Below, piece by piece: positions 50,054 through 59,293 of a stretch of DNA of 64,000 nt. How positions within the stretch are numbered: the first letter of the stretch is position 1; each line of letters starts with the position of its first letter. A program made the position numbers and the translations under genes. Below the pieces are notes generated by a model. The model saw only the letters and a list, made by a program, of their open reading frames with translations, did not search any database and was not told the DNA's origin. Location: assembly GCF_026262505.1 (NCBI RefSeq), contig NC_067206.1, positions 13,512,205 through 13,576,204 of the forward strand, given 5' to 3'. Origin of the DNA: Trichomonas vaginalis G3 (lineage: Eukaryota > Parabasalia > Trichomonadida > Trichomonadidae).

Positions 50054-51665
50054 ATGTACGCCGCTCAGAATATAAAACGCCAACAGTTTTGGATGCCATG
50101 AACGGAAAATGTTTCCGAATGGTATAACGAATGCGACAATGCCATTAGAAGGTCAGAAATAGTTCCTGGAACTTACGAATATACAACTGCTGTTTCTTAT
50201 GGAAACGTAGGTGAGTTTGGAGAAGGTTCTTCAACAACAGTAGATATTGCTTGCGACAGGTTTCATATAATTTCTATTGACAACTCTTTCTTATACGTGA
50301 ACAAGACATTGAAATAAAACCTTCTGCCAAGTTGTCTGACAAGAAAAGGTTGCAATGAATTTTCTATGTCGGATACCAATATGCTCCAGAAGTTTTCATG
50401 GGATATAAGATATATTCTAACTCTGACTTAGTTCAAACAGTAACATGGGCAAACTATGAATGGTTCGCTTTGAGAAACTCAGTACAACCACAAGCTAGAG
50501 AACAAACAGACCAGTATGCCACCATTGAGAAAATAAGAAGACTTGACCCTAACTTCCAGGAGTTTATGTTAACCTTTCTGGACAAACTGCAGCAGCAGTA
50601 ACCAAAGTAAAACTGAAACTTAGAGTCCCTTTGTCATCTTTCCTCATCTTCAGGTTTTTAAGATACTTGCCAAACTGGGCAGGAAAAATTTCTATCGAAC
50701 TTACTCCAAGCAAAAATAACTTAGTCATTGCACCAACACAAGACCCATTCACTCTTACAGAAGTAGTGGAACAAATAAAACGTCATTCGCCGACTTTTGC
50801 AAAGACAAAGTTGACTTAGACTTTGGTTTCTCAAACCTCAACACTGAAGTAAACTATTATTTCAATGCTGCTGGAGATGCTTGGACCCAGTTAAGTTTAC
50901 ATGCGAAAAGTTTGAATGCAAGAGAATAGAAAGCAGACTTGCAGTCTATATGTTGGACCCAGATATTTCAAATGCTTTAGCTGCCAAATATATTGCAGTT
51001 CCACTTATGTTCCCTATACACCAAATATCTGTCAAAGACTTGCAGGTGAAGTTGGAAACCAAGTGCTGACCCAGGTGCAAGAACAGATATTGCTTTAACA
51101 ACTGCAATGAAACATGCAGATACTATGTTTGTACTGTTCAGACGAACTATAAATGACTATTCTTGTTTCTACAACCCCGGTATTAAATATCATATAAACA
51201 TAGATGGCAAATATTATCCAAGAGAAGAATATTCTACAGTTGAAGATATGAGGTCATACAACTTGACATTAGATGCTATGAACTTTAACAACAATCACAA
51301 CAACCATTAACCCTGAAATGCAAAGTTCTATTATGCCATATGTGAAAGTATGGACTCATACGGGAGGTCAAAAAACTCAATATACAAATGGAGACCGTTC
51401 AAACTTTTGGCTTGGCATTCCATTTGCTGACTCAGAAGACTTTATGGGTGGTATTTTCAACTGTTGGTACAGTTCAAATACAATATACTGGTGACAGAGA
51501 CGGTCCAGATGAACTGAGAGCAAAGAAGTTTACAAAACCAATAGCACTTTTCACGGAAGATGCTCTTTTGAAATTCGTTCGATGAAACCTGCTGGGGCTC
51601 CTCAGATTGGCATAACGACAGCTTCCATCGACAGATTTTGGCAGCAGGTCAGTAGTTGTTCTTGA
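50054..51665 (+). pseudogene. Putative major capsid protein, multiple frameshifts
   Basis: From ATG 50054 to TGA 51663-51665, about 535 residues can be followed through all three frames with at least six single-base shifts. Segments such as TWANYEWFALRNSVQPQARE, SFLIFRFLRYLPNWAGKISI and LTPSKNNLVIAPTQDPF have the beta-rich, aromatic character and the length of a double-jelly-roll capsid protein. It is not closely similar to the Polinton capsid candidate at 27524. As read here it cannot make a full protein. Confidence 0.6.
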
Positions 51666-51967
51666 ACTGACTTCTCTCCGTCAAATATTGACAGTACGCC
51701 AGTTTTGACATAAAATTGTAAGATAAACTTACCTTTAGAAATATCTGTAATTTTGTTGTTATATTTTTGTCAACGTCAAGAACTTTCACACATTTCAGTT
51801 ATACCAACTTTCTTTGCTTTATGAAAATATTTTGGTTCAGCAAAGACTGCTATTCTATAACATTTTCCATTGTTTGTGTAAAGAACTACTCTGTCAATGT
51901 ATTTGTATTGTTTGTGTGTGTAAACTTTGTTCTGCTTCAATTCGAAGAGATACTCAAATACGTCCAT
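51640..51967 (-). pseudogene. Small minus-strand gene with one frameshift
   Basis: 63 residues are open from ATG comp 51967 (MDVFEYLFELKQNKVY) to 51776. Protein-like sequence continues in another frame (ISKGKFILQFYVKTGVLSIF) to about 51640, overlapping the capsid gene end. Divergent from the next gene with 18 bp between ATGs. Unknown function. Confidence 0.45.
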
Positions 51968-51985
51968 CTTTTTATTCTAAGTAAA
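51968..51985. promoter_or_regulatory. 18-bp bidirectional promoter
   Basis: Gap between divergent ATGs; the plus strand reads TTTTTATTCTAAGTAAA, a clear match to the promoter boxes of the Polintons (TTTTTATTCTTACATAA). Confidence 0.5.
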
Positions 51986-52587
51986 ATGTCATTTCCGAAA
52001 AATAGAAGCGTAAGTGTTTCAAAAGGTTTAATGGCGGTGGCAGATGTGAAGTTAAATTCACCAACTCAAACAAACAGTCAAAGTGTTGTTGTCAATGTCA
52101 AAGACAGAGATGTTGAAGTGGGGAAACCATACGAAGACGAAAGATGTATAACAATAGTTCCTGTAAAAGAACAACCAACATATCCTGAAGTTAGCAGAGA
52201 CTTAAGTTCTGTTGCAGATATTCGAAATGATACCACAACTTAAAGACAAACTTAAAACTCAGGAGAAGATTTGTCAAGCTTTAGGTATAATGTTAAACTT
52301 GGTCGAACACAACCCTGTAAAAGTGAACTCATATGTCATTGCACCTCATGAAGTTTTGAAAAGAACTATTGAAACTTTGACAGAGGCAGACGATATAAAC
52401 ATCAAAGAAATAGAAACCCGACATTGCTTGCTGTGGTGTTTCATATAATGTCATTGACAAGATATACGTTATGAAAGGAGGTGAGACGTTGAACTTAAAA
52501 TATAGTTTCCCAGACGTTATAAAAATATTTAACGACCACAACATTTCATTAAAATTTAGTTTGCTAAGTAAATGGCAGAAGACATAG
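51986..52587 (+). pseudogene. Broken gene, about 195 residues, unknown
   Basis: ATG 51986 follows a strong element-type promoter. The frame is open to 52243, continues in the next frame (LKDKLKTQEKICQALGIML), then in a third (KIYVMKGGETLNLKYSFPDV) to about 52587. At least two shifts. It starts with a Ser/Val-rich segment (FPKNRSVSVSKGLM). No family recognised. The end overlaps the next gene. Confidence 0.5.
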
Positions 52588-53352
52588 TGGTTTATACTAT
52601 TACGACTAAAAACCCTGAGTCATATAATTCTATAACAACAAACTTACAAAGTCCTCAAGGACGATATTGTAAACTAACCTTAAACACAATGACGACTAAA
52701 GCCTGTTTTGCTCTTTTGACACCAGAAGACTTTGTTGTTGTGAATGGTAAAAATACTTCTTTGAAGATACTTACTCAGATATACCACCAACAGGTTTTGT
52801 TGACTTATTTAATACTTTAAGGACGGATGTAACATGTGCTGCAACTAGAGCAGGTTTCATTATGTTTGGATGTCCGACCGTTTACTATAAACGATATGAG
52901 CTATAATACAAACTTATATCTGGTTTTTACTACCAACAGTTTCCTATAACAGGAAAAGGTGTCATCAAGGTTTGTCTGTTCCATTGACTTTAAGTACACT
53001 ATTTTATATATTGTTTCAAACTTAGGTTCAAAGTGCTATTCGAATGTCGACAGAAACTACTATGACCAAAAAGATACTTATGCGTATAAACAACACATTC
53101 TCTGCTGGTTTGCCTATTGTTCATTCGAATGCAGAGTTTTCAGCTTTAGTAAACTCAAAACTTTAGCAAACATAAACTTAACCTTAGTCGCGCAAACTTT
53201 GTTCCTGTAAAACTTTTATGTCCTATGTATTTGTCAATGACGGCAGAAAGTTTCGAATTGGAAGATGCAACTGGTGAACAGTATTGTATTACAAGAACAA
53301 CTTCAACAACAAATAGCTCAAGAACAACAAATGCAACAAAGCTCAAGAATAA
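52572..53352 (+). pseudogene. Broken gene, possible minor capsid protein
   Basis: Starts MAEDIVVYTITTKNPESYN and continues across at least three frame changes through beta-rich segments (FVDLFNTLRTDVTCAATR; LSTLFYILFQT; KLLCPMYLSMTAESFELEDA) to a Gln-rich end (QEQLQQQIAQEQQMQQ). Length about 260 residues. The beta-rich body and the position among capsid and replication genes suggest a penton-like or minor capsid role. This is inference. Confidence 0.45.
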
Positions 53353-53380
53353 AAAAAATATTTTTTTTATTTTTATAAAA

Positions 53381-54613
53381 ATGTACAGAATAGATGTTTC
53401 AGATTTTTATGACTTCCAAGCTTCAGAAATATGTGTCCATTTCGAGACTATAACAAAGCAGTCGAGAATTTGAAACGTTTAGTCATTTTATGTCGACTCT
53501 GCCCCAGAATGTTATGTTATGAAAGAATGGGATGTATCTTTAACAAACCAAGAGCAACAATAGTTTCAGAACAAGAATGTAAACAGAAACTTAAGAAAAT
53601 AAAAGTCGTACAAGTTGGCATGAAGATGTTAGATGCTTGGATATCTTATTGTCAAAACTTGAAGATTTTTCAGTTCGTGTATAAAGTTCTATACACCTTC
53701 TCCAAACTTCTATTCTATCTTCACTGGATATAAATACGAACAAGTAGAATGGAAAGAAAATATTATAGAAGCTTGGTTAGACCATGTCAAAGAAATTATA
53801 TGCAATGGAAACGAAAGAGTCTATGAGTATATCTTATGTTGGTTTGCAAACATCTTACAACATCCAAGTGCTAAAAATGAAACTGCTCTCATCATAATTG
53901 GAAAACAAGGAACTGGTAAGAACACTTTCTTTACAGATATCTTATGCAAACTGTTAGAGGGCTATTCGAACCCTAATATGACAAACTTAGAAAACATCTG
54001 CGGTAAATTTAACTCTTCAATAGAGAATATGAAACTTATAGTATGTAACGAACTTCAAAGTATAGATACAACAAAAGTTTTGAACTCAGATGCTTTGAAG
54101 AGTCTTATAACAGACAAAGTTGGAGTTGTTGAAAGAAAATATAAAGACCAAAGAGTTTGTGAAAATGTTGCAAACTTCGTCATGGTTTCAAACAATGTTG
54201 TTCCGATGAAATTAGAAAGTTCTGACAGAAGATATGTAGTTGTCAGAACGTCAGAAGCTCATATGCAAGATACAGAATATTTTGACGACTTAGCAGAAAC
54301 TTTGACATCTGACTTTTACAACCACTTGTTCTCATATTTCATGACATTAGATATTTCTAAGTTCAATCCAAGACAAATTCCACATACCGAAGAGAGACAA
54401 ACATTGTTAGAAGCAAACAAGAGTGTATATGAACTGTTCATAGATGAAACTGACTTTGAGTGTTTAGATGAAAGGTCATTGTACGATTCGTATAAACAGT
54501 ATTGTCAAGAGTATGGTTATATGACAGCGTCTAAACGAACATTCTTGGCAAATGTCAAAAGTCTTTTAGACGTACAGAATGGTGTATATACAAAGAAAAA
54601 TTTTTCTGAGTAA
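53381..54613 (+). pseudogene. D5-like SF3 primase-helicase, N-terminus frameshifted
   Basis: The C-terminal 211 residues are intact from 53978, but the Walker A motif (IIGKQGTGKNT, coded at about 53894-53926) and the segment before it (GYKYEQVEWKENIIEAWLDH) are in frame with them only downstream of about 53700. Toward ATG 53381 three further shifts are needed. Order and motifs (CYVMKEWDVS, ILCWFANILQHP, Walker A, VCNELQS, VMVSNN, DRRYVVV) match D5-type/DUF5906 helicases, which unwind DNA at origins in NCLDVs, virophages and phages. Promoter box TTTTTTTTATTTTTATAAAA precedes the ATG. Confidence 0.8.
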
Positions 54614-54649
54614 ATTTTTAAAAAAATATTTTTTTATCCGATAGAAAAG

Positions 54650-55069
54650 ATGACGAAATTCATCTCAGTAAACAAGTACATGTCAGGACTTAAAGAAGAA
54701 CTAGACCCATTCACATATTTGAATGTTTACTTCTACCATTTTGAAAAGTCTACATTTGACAAAGTTTGGAACATCGAACCGGTTAAGTTTGCTATTGTGA
54801 CTAAAAATGGTGCGAAATTTGAAGACTTAGACATAGAAGGTTTGTTAACAGTCAAAGAAAGTTTTGACAGAAGGTTCTCAAACCTTAAAGAAGGCAAAGC
54901 ATACAAACTTGTTATACCTTATGAACCAAAGAAAGCAGACGACTATGAATATTATGAGTCTAAGATAGTTGAAGTTCAAGGTAAATTGGGTAAAAAGATT
55001 TTAGAGTCTAAGCCGGTGTTTGCTCCTAAAGAGGAAGAGAACATTGACATTGACCCAGAAATGTTCTAA
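54650..55069 (+). CDS. Gene shared with the Polinton right end
   Basis: 139 residues, beginning MTKFISVNKYMSGLKEEL. It has the same pattern as the 157-residue Polinton protein at comp 38105-38578: F(I/V)(S/T)VN, VYF at about residue 27, NI-x-P at about 41, and an acidic C-terminus (KEEENIDIDPE against DEEEFDEFNIE). It lies directly after the helicase and converges on the next gene over 16 bp. Role unknown. Confidence 0.65.
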   Translation: MTKFISVNKYMSGLKEELDPFTYLNVYFYHFEKSTFDKVWNIEPVKFAIVTKNGAKFEDLDIEGLLTVKESFDRRFSNLKEGKAYKLVIPYEPKKADDYEYYESKIVEVQGKLGKKILESKPVFAPKEEENIDIDPEMF

Positions 55070-55085
55070 AAATAAAATTTTATTT
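55070..55085. terminator. Palindromic 3'-end region between convergent genes
   Basis: The 16-bp gap plus flanking stops contains AAAATAAAATTTTATTTT, symmetrical and with TAAA on both strands, so it could give poly(A) signals to both genes. Confidence 0.35.
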
Positions 55086-55538
55086 TTACATGTCAAATTT
55101 CTTCTTCGGTGGAACTGGCTCAGGTTCTTTCTTCTCTTCTTCTACTTTCTTTTCTTTCTTTTCTCTCTTCTTCTTTTCTGGTGGAGTTATGTCAAATTTC
55201 TCCGAACCATATTTCTGTAAAAGTTCTTTGTCCTTTAATAGCTCTTCTATTCTGTTTTCTATTTCATCTTCAAGAACAGCGCATGTGTCTTCTTTGCATT
55301 CTAAGAAGTTTTGTTGGACTTCATCTCTCCAAGAGGCGTCATCTCTGTCAACAAGTCTGTCATTGACAAATTTTAAGACTGCTCTTTGTAATGTTTTATG
55401 GTTCTTGTCATATTCCCAGAAACAGAACTTTAGAACAAATTCACCTTTCTTGTTTACACTATGTAAGATTTTATGGTCGACAGATGTTTTGCTGTCGAAA
55501 AGCTTGTCTCGAATATAGATAGCGAAATCGCTAGACAT
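55086..55538 (-). CDS. 150-residue protein with Lys/Glu-rich tail
   Basis: An N-terminal globular segment (1-95; FAIYIRDKLF, VLKFCFWEYDKNHKTL), then a helical, highly charged C-terminus with PPEKKKREKKEKK and a Pro-rich end. No known domain. Divergent from the ATPase gene. Perhaps a DNA-associated accessory protein. Confidence 0.6.
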   Translation of the reverse strand: MSSDFAIYIRDKLFDSKTSVDHKILHSVNKKGEFVLKFCFWEYDKNHKTLQRAVLKFVNDRLVDRDDASWRDEVQQNFLECKEDTCAVLEDEIENRIEELLKDKELLQKYGSEKFDITPPEKKKREKKEKKVEEEKKEPEPVPPKKKFDM

Positions 55539-55574
55539 TTTCTAAAAGATAAAAATTTTAATTTTTCTAAAAAT
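55539..55574. promoter_or_regulatory. 36-bp bidirectional promoter
   Basis: Gap between divergent ATGs (comp 55538 and 55575) with the symmetrical core AAAAATTTTAATTTTT. Confidence 0.45.
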
Positions 55575-56450
55575 ATGTTAGAAAAAAAGTTTGCTGACAT
55601 TGACAAGAAATTTGAGAATGTTTTAAATAAGAACAAGAGGAAGTTAGAAAATGCTCAGATAAAGCCTATACATGAAAAGTTCTTATTTGCTCAGAATGGT
55701 ATAACAGGTCTAATTGCACCACCTGGGTCGGGTAAGACTTTCACTTATCTTAAAATGGCTGCACAACAACAAGAACTAGATGAGAAGAACCCATTCTATG
55801 AGTTAGTTGTTATTTGTTCGACCTCTGGTCAATTTGACCAAACCGTCAATTCGTTCAAAGATATTATAAAGAAGTCTAAGTTAGTATGTATAAAAGATAC
55901 TGAGTTGTTAGATTGGATAAAGAAGTACCAAAGAAGAGTTTTGAAGTACAATGCTATAAATGAGTATATAAATTCTAAGTTTAAAGACCCAAATGAGGAA
56001 ATGCAGAGAATATTAGAGAAGAAACACTTCAGAAACAAACAGAAAGAGATAGAGTACATTTCGAAGAAATTGCAATCTTACGATTGGAAGACATACCCTC
56101 ATAGGTGTCTTCTTATCTTAGATGATTTCGCCTCTCATCCTTTGTTAAAGAACAGAGAACAAGACATGTGTCGAATTCTTAAGAAGCTCAGACACTTTAA
56201 CATCTCAGTTGTCATTTGTGTACAGACAGCAAAGAGTTTAAGTAAGGATGTAAAGAGAATACTTACTGACATTGTACTTTTCCCCGGATTGTCCGAAGAC
56301 GATTTCATGGAACTTATGAAAGAGTCCATGGCAGGTAAGTTTGACAGACATGAACTATGGGAGAAGTACAAAGTCATACAAGACCCTCATACTTCTTTCA
56401 GAATTCATATCTACGCAAACAAAGTTCAAATTGTAAAAAGTCAAGCTTGA
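55575..56450 (+). CDS. A32/FtsK-type DNA-packaging ATPase
   Basis: 291 residues from ATG 55575. An upstream in-frame ATG at 55473 would run inside the opposite gene and is unlikely. Walker A is APPGSGKT (48-55), Walker B is LLILDDF (179-185), and a sensor-like VVICVQTAKSLS follows about 38 residues later. This family drives genome packaging in virophages, NCLDVs and polinton-like viruses. It belongs to a different branch from the Polinton ATPase at 29188 (Walker A GKQNKGKT). The gene is intact, unlike most genes to its left. Confidence 0.82.
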   Translation: MLEKKFADIDKKFENVLNKNKRKLENAQIKPIHEKFLFAQNGITGLIAPPGSGKTFTYLKMAAQQQELDEKNPFYELVVICSTSGQFDQTVNSFKDIIKKSKLVCIKDTELLDWIKKYQRRVLKYNAINEYINSKFKDPNEEMQRILEKKHFRNKQKEIEYISKKLQSYDWKTYPHRCLLILDDFASHPLLKNREQDMCRILKKLRHFNISVVICVQTAKSLSKDVKRILTDIVLFPGLSEDDFMELMKESMAGKFDRHELWEKYKVIQDPHTSFRIHIYANKVQIVKSQA

Positions 56451-56554
56451 AAAATGTAAGTGTTTGGTCTTAGTCTGTTGTGGTTCTGCAGCTTTCGGTT
56501 CTTCTGGCTTTGGAATGGACTCGGTTGGTGGTACGTCGGACATTCGTTTGTGTC

Positions 56555-57002
56555 CTGTCGGAAGAAAGAGTTCTTCCTGTTGTCAAGAAATTTTTTTCCT
56601 GTCGGAAGGAAGGACTTTTCCTGTCGGAAGGAAGGACTTTTCCTGTTGGAAAGAAAAACTTTTCCTGTCGGAAAGAAAAACTTTTCCTGTTGGAAAGAAA
56701 AATTTTTCCTGTTGGAAAGAAAAATTTTTCCTGTTGGAAAGAAAAATTTTTCCTGAAGGTCGACCAAAAAGTTCTCAATTTTCGAAAATTTGAATGGTTT
56801 ACGGACGGACAACTGGAAAAATTTTTCCTGTTGGAAAGAAAAATTTTTCCTGTCGGAAAGAAAAATTTTTCCTGTCGGAAAGAAAAACTTTTCCTGTCGG
56901 AAAGAAAAACTTTTCCTGTCGGAAAGAAAAACTTTTCCTGTTGGAAAGAAAAACTTTTCCTGTCGGAAAGAAAAACTTTTCCTGTCGGAAGGAAGGACTC
57001 GG
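56555..57002. repeat. 22-bp minisatellite with hairpin-forming units
   Basis: Two blocks of about nine units each (56573-56756 and 56822-57002) of CTGTCGGAAAGAAAAACTTTTC, separated by 65 bp of unique sequence. Substitutions are limited (CGG/TGG, AACTT/AATTT). The TTTTCC-TG(T/C)-GGAAA symmetry allows each unit to pair with itself or its neighbour. It lies between convergent genes. Because 22 is not a multiple of three and the unit lacks stops, most frames stay open; this is not evidence of coding. Confidence 0.85.
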
Positions 57003-57089
57003 AATGCCAGAAGGATTTGACAAGGCAATTGACCTTATAGAGCTACCTGAGCCATCTTTGGTGTCAAGCTTGAAAAATAAATGGTTCAT

Positions 57090-57929
57090 CTACTCTGCTT
57101 GTTTGAAGTTGTCAAAATACTCTGTTATTTTTTCCTTCAGTAGCGGTAAATCTTCTTTGAATGTAAGTATTGTACAACCTTTCATATCATAGTGTGTTTG
57201 AGGTAACGTATCTTGAACTATCTGTTTAACATCTTCATTCGGTGTCATTGAAATCGGTAAGTTTTCGCGATAGAACCAATTTCTGTCAGATTTGTAAATC
57301 TTAGCAAGGTCGTAAAAGCTTTTGTTGTTTCTTCTGACTAAATGCAACATAACCATATCTCTGTCTTCTTCATTTTCCATCTCTTCAGTATAAATCATAT
57401 ACTTATAGTTCTTTTCCTTTCCTTTTGGTACCGAACGTGGTATTCTTTTCTGTATGTTTTTGTCTTTTGCTTCAAGCTTGTTCTCTAGCTCTTCACGTTC
57501 TTGTCTATGAATTTCGTCAAGAAGTTTACAAACATACCATGAATAGCGAGCTGAAGCCCATTGTGCCACATTATTTACAAGAAGTCTATGTACATAATAT
57601 CCTCTCAAACCGTTTGGCAATTTTTCACGATTTTCATAGAGTTTTGGCGACTGGGGTTTTTCTCCCACTCGCTGTTCTTCACGATTTTCAGAAAAAAGTA
57701 TGTCTCGCTGTGCTTCATTTAATAGTTCAATAGTGCTTTGGTTCCTAAACCAGTCTTTAGGAAGCTTAGTATCTGGAGCAAAACATGCTGTCAAAATACT
57801 TTGCATTTGGTACATGTCATCTTTGACCGAACGAATGAGACGTAACTGTTTGTTATACTGTATGTACTCATATTCTTCATTTATAGCTTCATGGACTATA
57901 ACTGTTGTTGTGTTCTCTGTTGTTGACAT
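57090..57929 (-). CDS. KilA-N domain protein
   Basis: 279 residues from ATG comp 57929 (MSTTEN); the ATG six codons upstream overlaps the promoter box. The KilA-N fold spans about 35-165: RLIRSVKDDMYQMQSIL, KDWFRNQSTIELL, and GLRGYYVHRLLVNNVAQWAS with YSWYVCKLLDEIH. A charged linker and a C-terminal domain of about 100 residues follow. KilA-N proteins of large DNA viruses and phages bind DNA and are thought to be regulators. Related domains are at 58198, 60693 and, as a remnant, 58040. Confidence 0.8.
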   Translation of the reverse strand: MSTTENTTTVIVHEAINEEYEYIQYNKQLRLIRSVKDDMYQMQSILTACFAPDTKLPKDWFRNQSTIELLNEAQRDILFSENREEQRVGEKPQSPKLYENREKLPNGLRGYYVHRLLVNNVAQWASARYSWYVCKLLDEIHRQEREELENKLEAKDKNIQKRIPRSVPKGKEKNYKYMIYTEEMENEEDRDMVMLHLVRRNNKSFYDLAKIYKSDRNWFYRENLPISMTPNEDVKQIVQDTLPQTHYDMKGCTILTFKEDLPLLKEKITEYFDNFKQAE

Positions 57930-57965
57930 ATCTGTCTTTACATACAAAATAAAAAAATAAAAAAA
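57930..57965 (-). promoter_or_regulatory. Promoter-like box
   Basis: Minus strand TTTTTATTTTGTATGTAAAGACA just upstream in two parts (TTTTTATTTTGTA, TGTAAAGACA). The same sequence, with TAAGAACA, precedes the genes at 58812, 60208 and 61355. Confidence 0.5.
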
Positions 57966-58022
57966 AATAAAACTAACTTTATTTTTTCTATCTTAAGGAA
58001 ATTCATGAAATTTGTGCTGAAT

Positions 58023-58140
58023 TCAATAAAAATATATTTTAGGAGAAGCCCACATTGCAACTGCATTTACTAAAAGTCTATGTACATACCAACCTCTCAA
58101 ACCAGGAGCCAAATTCTTGCGATTTTCATGAGTTTTATGC
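58023..58140 (-). pseudogene. KilA-N gene remnant
   Basis: About 30 codons reading GLRGWYVHRLLVNAVAMWAS, the most conserved part of the KilA-N domain, without the rest of a gene. It starts abruptly after AAAATATATTTTAGG, which is elsewhere followed by the 46-bp module. A fragment left by recombination at that repeat. Confidence 0.65.
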
Positions 58141-58197
58141 AAGACCGAAAAAAGTCGGTCTAGAGAAATTTCACTCAAAAGACCAAAAATAAACGCT

Positions 58198-58812
58198 TTA
58201 CATGTATTTTTCAGCAACTTCGTCAAATAATTTTATAGCTTTATCTATCTCATCTACTTCAAACGTTTCTTTACCTTTTATGGGAGCACCATACATTTTC
58301 TCAAACTTTTCAAGTAGTTCTGTTTCAGCAGCTCTCATATCGTTAACAAACGCAACCTTAACTCTATTGACTGTAGAGTCATATCTTTGAGTTATATTAA
58401 ATGTTCTTCCTATCTTATATCTCTTTGTATTGAAGTCCTTCGGTTTCTGAACGATATAAAGTAAGCCTTCACTGCAACGTTCAGTATCGAATGAACCATA
58501 TGTTATGAAATTATATCCAACAACTGGGTCAATCCAGAACAAAACTATTGGTATAAGACTTTTGTCGATGAGATATGTTCTTGTTCCATAGAATCTTACC
58601 GATATCATAAGCTCAGGATTTCTTGTCAAAATTTTCTGAGTAGAAGCATTTCTAACCCAGTCGTGGGATGTTTTCTTTTCAGATAGTGTTAAAATGTCTG
58701 ACAAAGAATATTTGTTGTATTTCTTTGAGTATCTTACGTTTAAATCCCCTATTCTAACCACTTTGGTGTTATTGTCTATCTTTTTAACTGTTTCAAACTC
58801 AGTGTTTGTCAT
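58198..58812 (-). CDS. KilA-N-like plus GIY-YIG (T5orf172) protein
   Basis: 204 residues. The N-terminal half resembles KilA-N (YSLSDILTLSEKKTSHDWVR, about 35-60). The C-terminal half (from about 115) has GLLYIVQ and YKIGRT, the core of the GIY-YIG nuclease fold in its T5orf172 form, then an Ala/Glu-rich helix with AAETELLEKF. Such fusions are common in giant viruses, phages and their satellites and may be homing or regulatory nucleases. Whether it cuts DNA is not shown. Confidence 0.7.
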   Translation of the reverse strand: MTNTEFETVKKIDNNTKVVRIGDLNVRYSKKYNKYSLSDILTLSEKKTSHDWVRNASTQKILTRNPELMISVRFYGTRTYLIDKSLIPIVLFWIDPVVGYNFITYGSFDTERCSEGLLYIVQKPKDFNTKRYKIGRTFNITQRYDSTVNRVKVAFVNDMRAAETELLEKFEKMYGAPIKGKETFEVDEIDKAIKLFDEVAEKYM

Positions 58813-58845
58813 TTCCTGTTCTTACATACAAAATAAAAAAAAAAT
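58813..58845 (-). promoter_or_regulatory. Promoter-like box
   Basis: Minus strand TTTTTTATTTTGTATG followed by TAAGAACAGGAA before the ATG. Confidence 0.5.
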
Positions 58846-58859
58846 ATTTTAAAAAAACT

Positions 58860-59293
58860 AACTTTAATTTTATTTTGTATAAAAGATACAGTTATATCAT
58901 GAAATTTGGTCATTTTTTTACGATTTTCATGTGTTTTAGGCGTTCCTCGGTTTTCCGCGGGTCGCAATTTTTTACGATTTTCGAATGGAATCTCTATCCT
59001 CGGTTTTCCGAGGGTAGCAAACATATGAGGAAATTCATGAAATTTGTTGCTGAATTCAATAAAAATATATTTTAGGTGAAGAGGTGAGATCTCACCCCTT
59101 TTCTCACCTCTTTTCTCACCTCAGTTATTTTATAAGCGTTTTACATGGTAAACGCTATTTTTTAAATTTTGTGAAAACTCAACGGTTTGACACAAGCTAT
59201 ATGCCATTTTACTCAGAAATTTGTTGCTGAATTCAATAAAAATATATTTTAGGTGAAGAGGTGAGATCTCACCTGTTTTCTCACCTCTTTTTT
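58860..59293. repeat. Intergenic region with two 46-bp modules
   Basis: Modules at 59075-59120 and about 59252-59297 (GGTGAGATCTCACC core), each preceded by GAATTCAATAAAAATATATTTTA. Between 58970 and 59025 TTTTACGATTTTC and CCTCGGTTTTCCG each occur twice. No gene supported. Confidence 0.7.

Noticed and set aside
55090-55518. 142-codon plus-strand frame opposite comp 55086-55538
   Set aside because: Ser/Phe-rich shadow of a Lys/Glu-rich gene; the minus-strand frame has a promoter and normal composition.
56441-57192. Long open frames on both strands across the 22-bp repeats
   Set aside because: Five or six frames are open at once because the unit lacks stops. Protein sequences are trivial repeats and the region lies between convergent genes.
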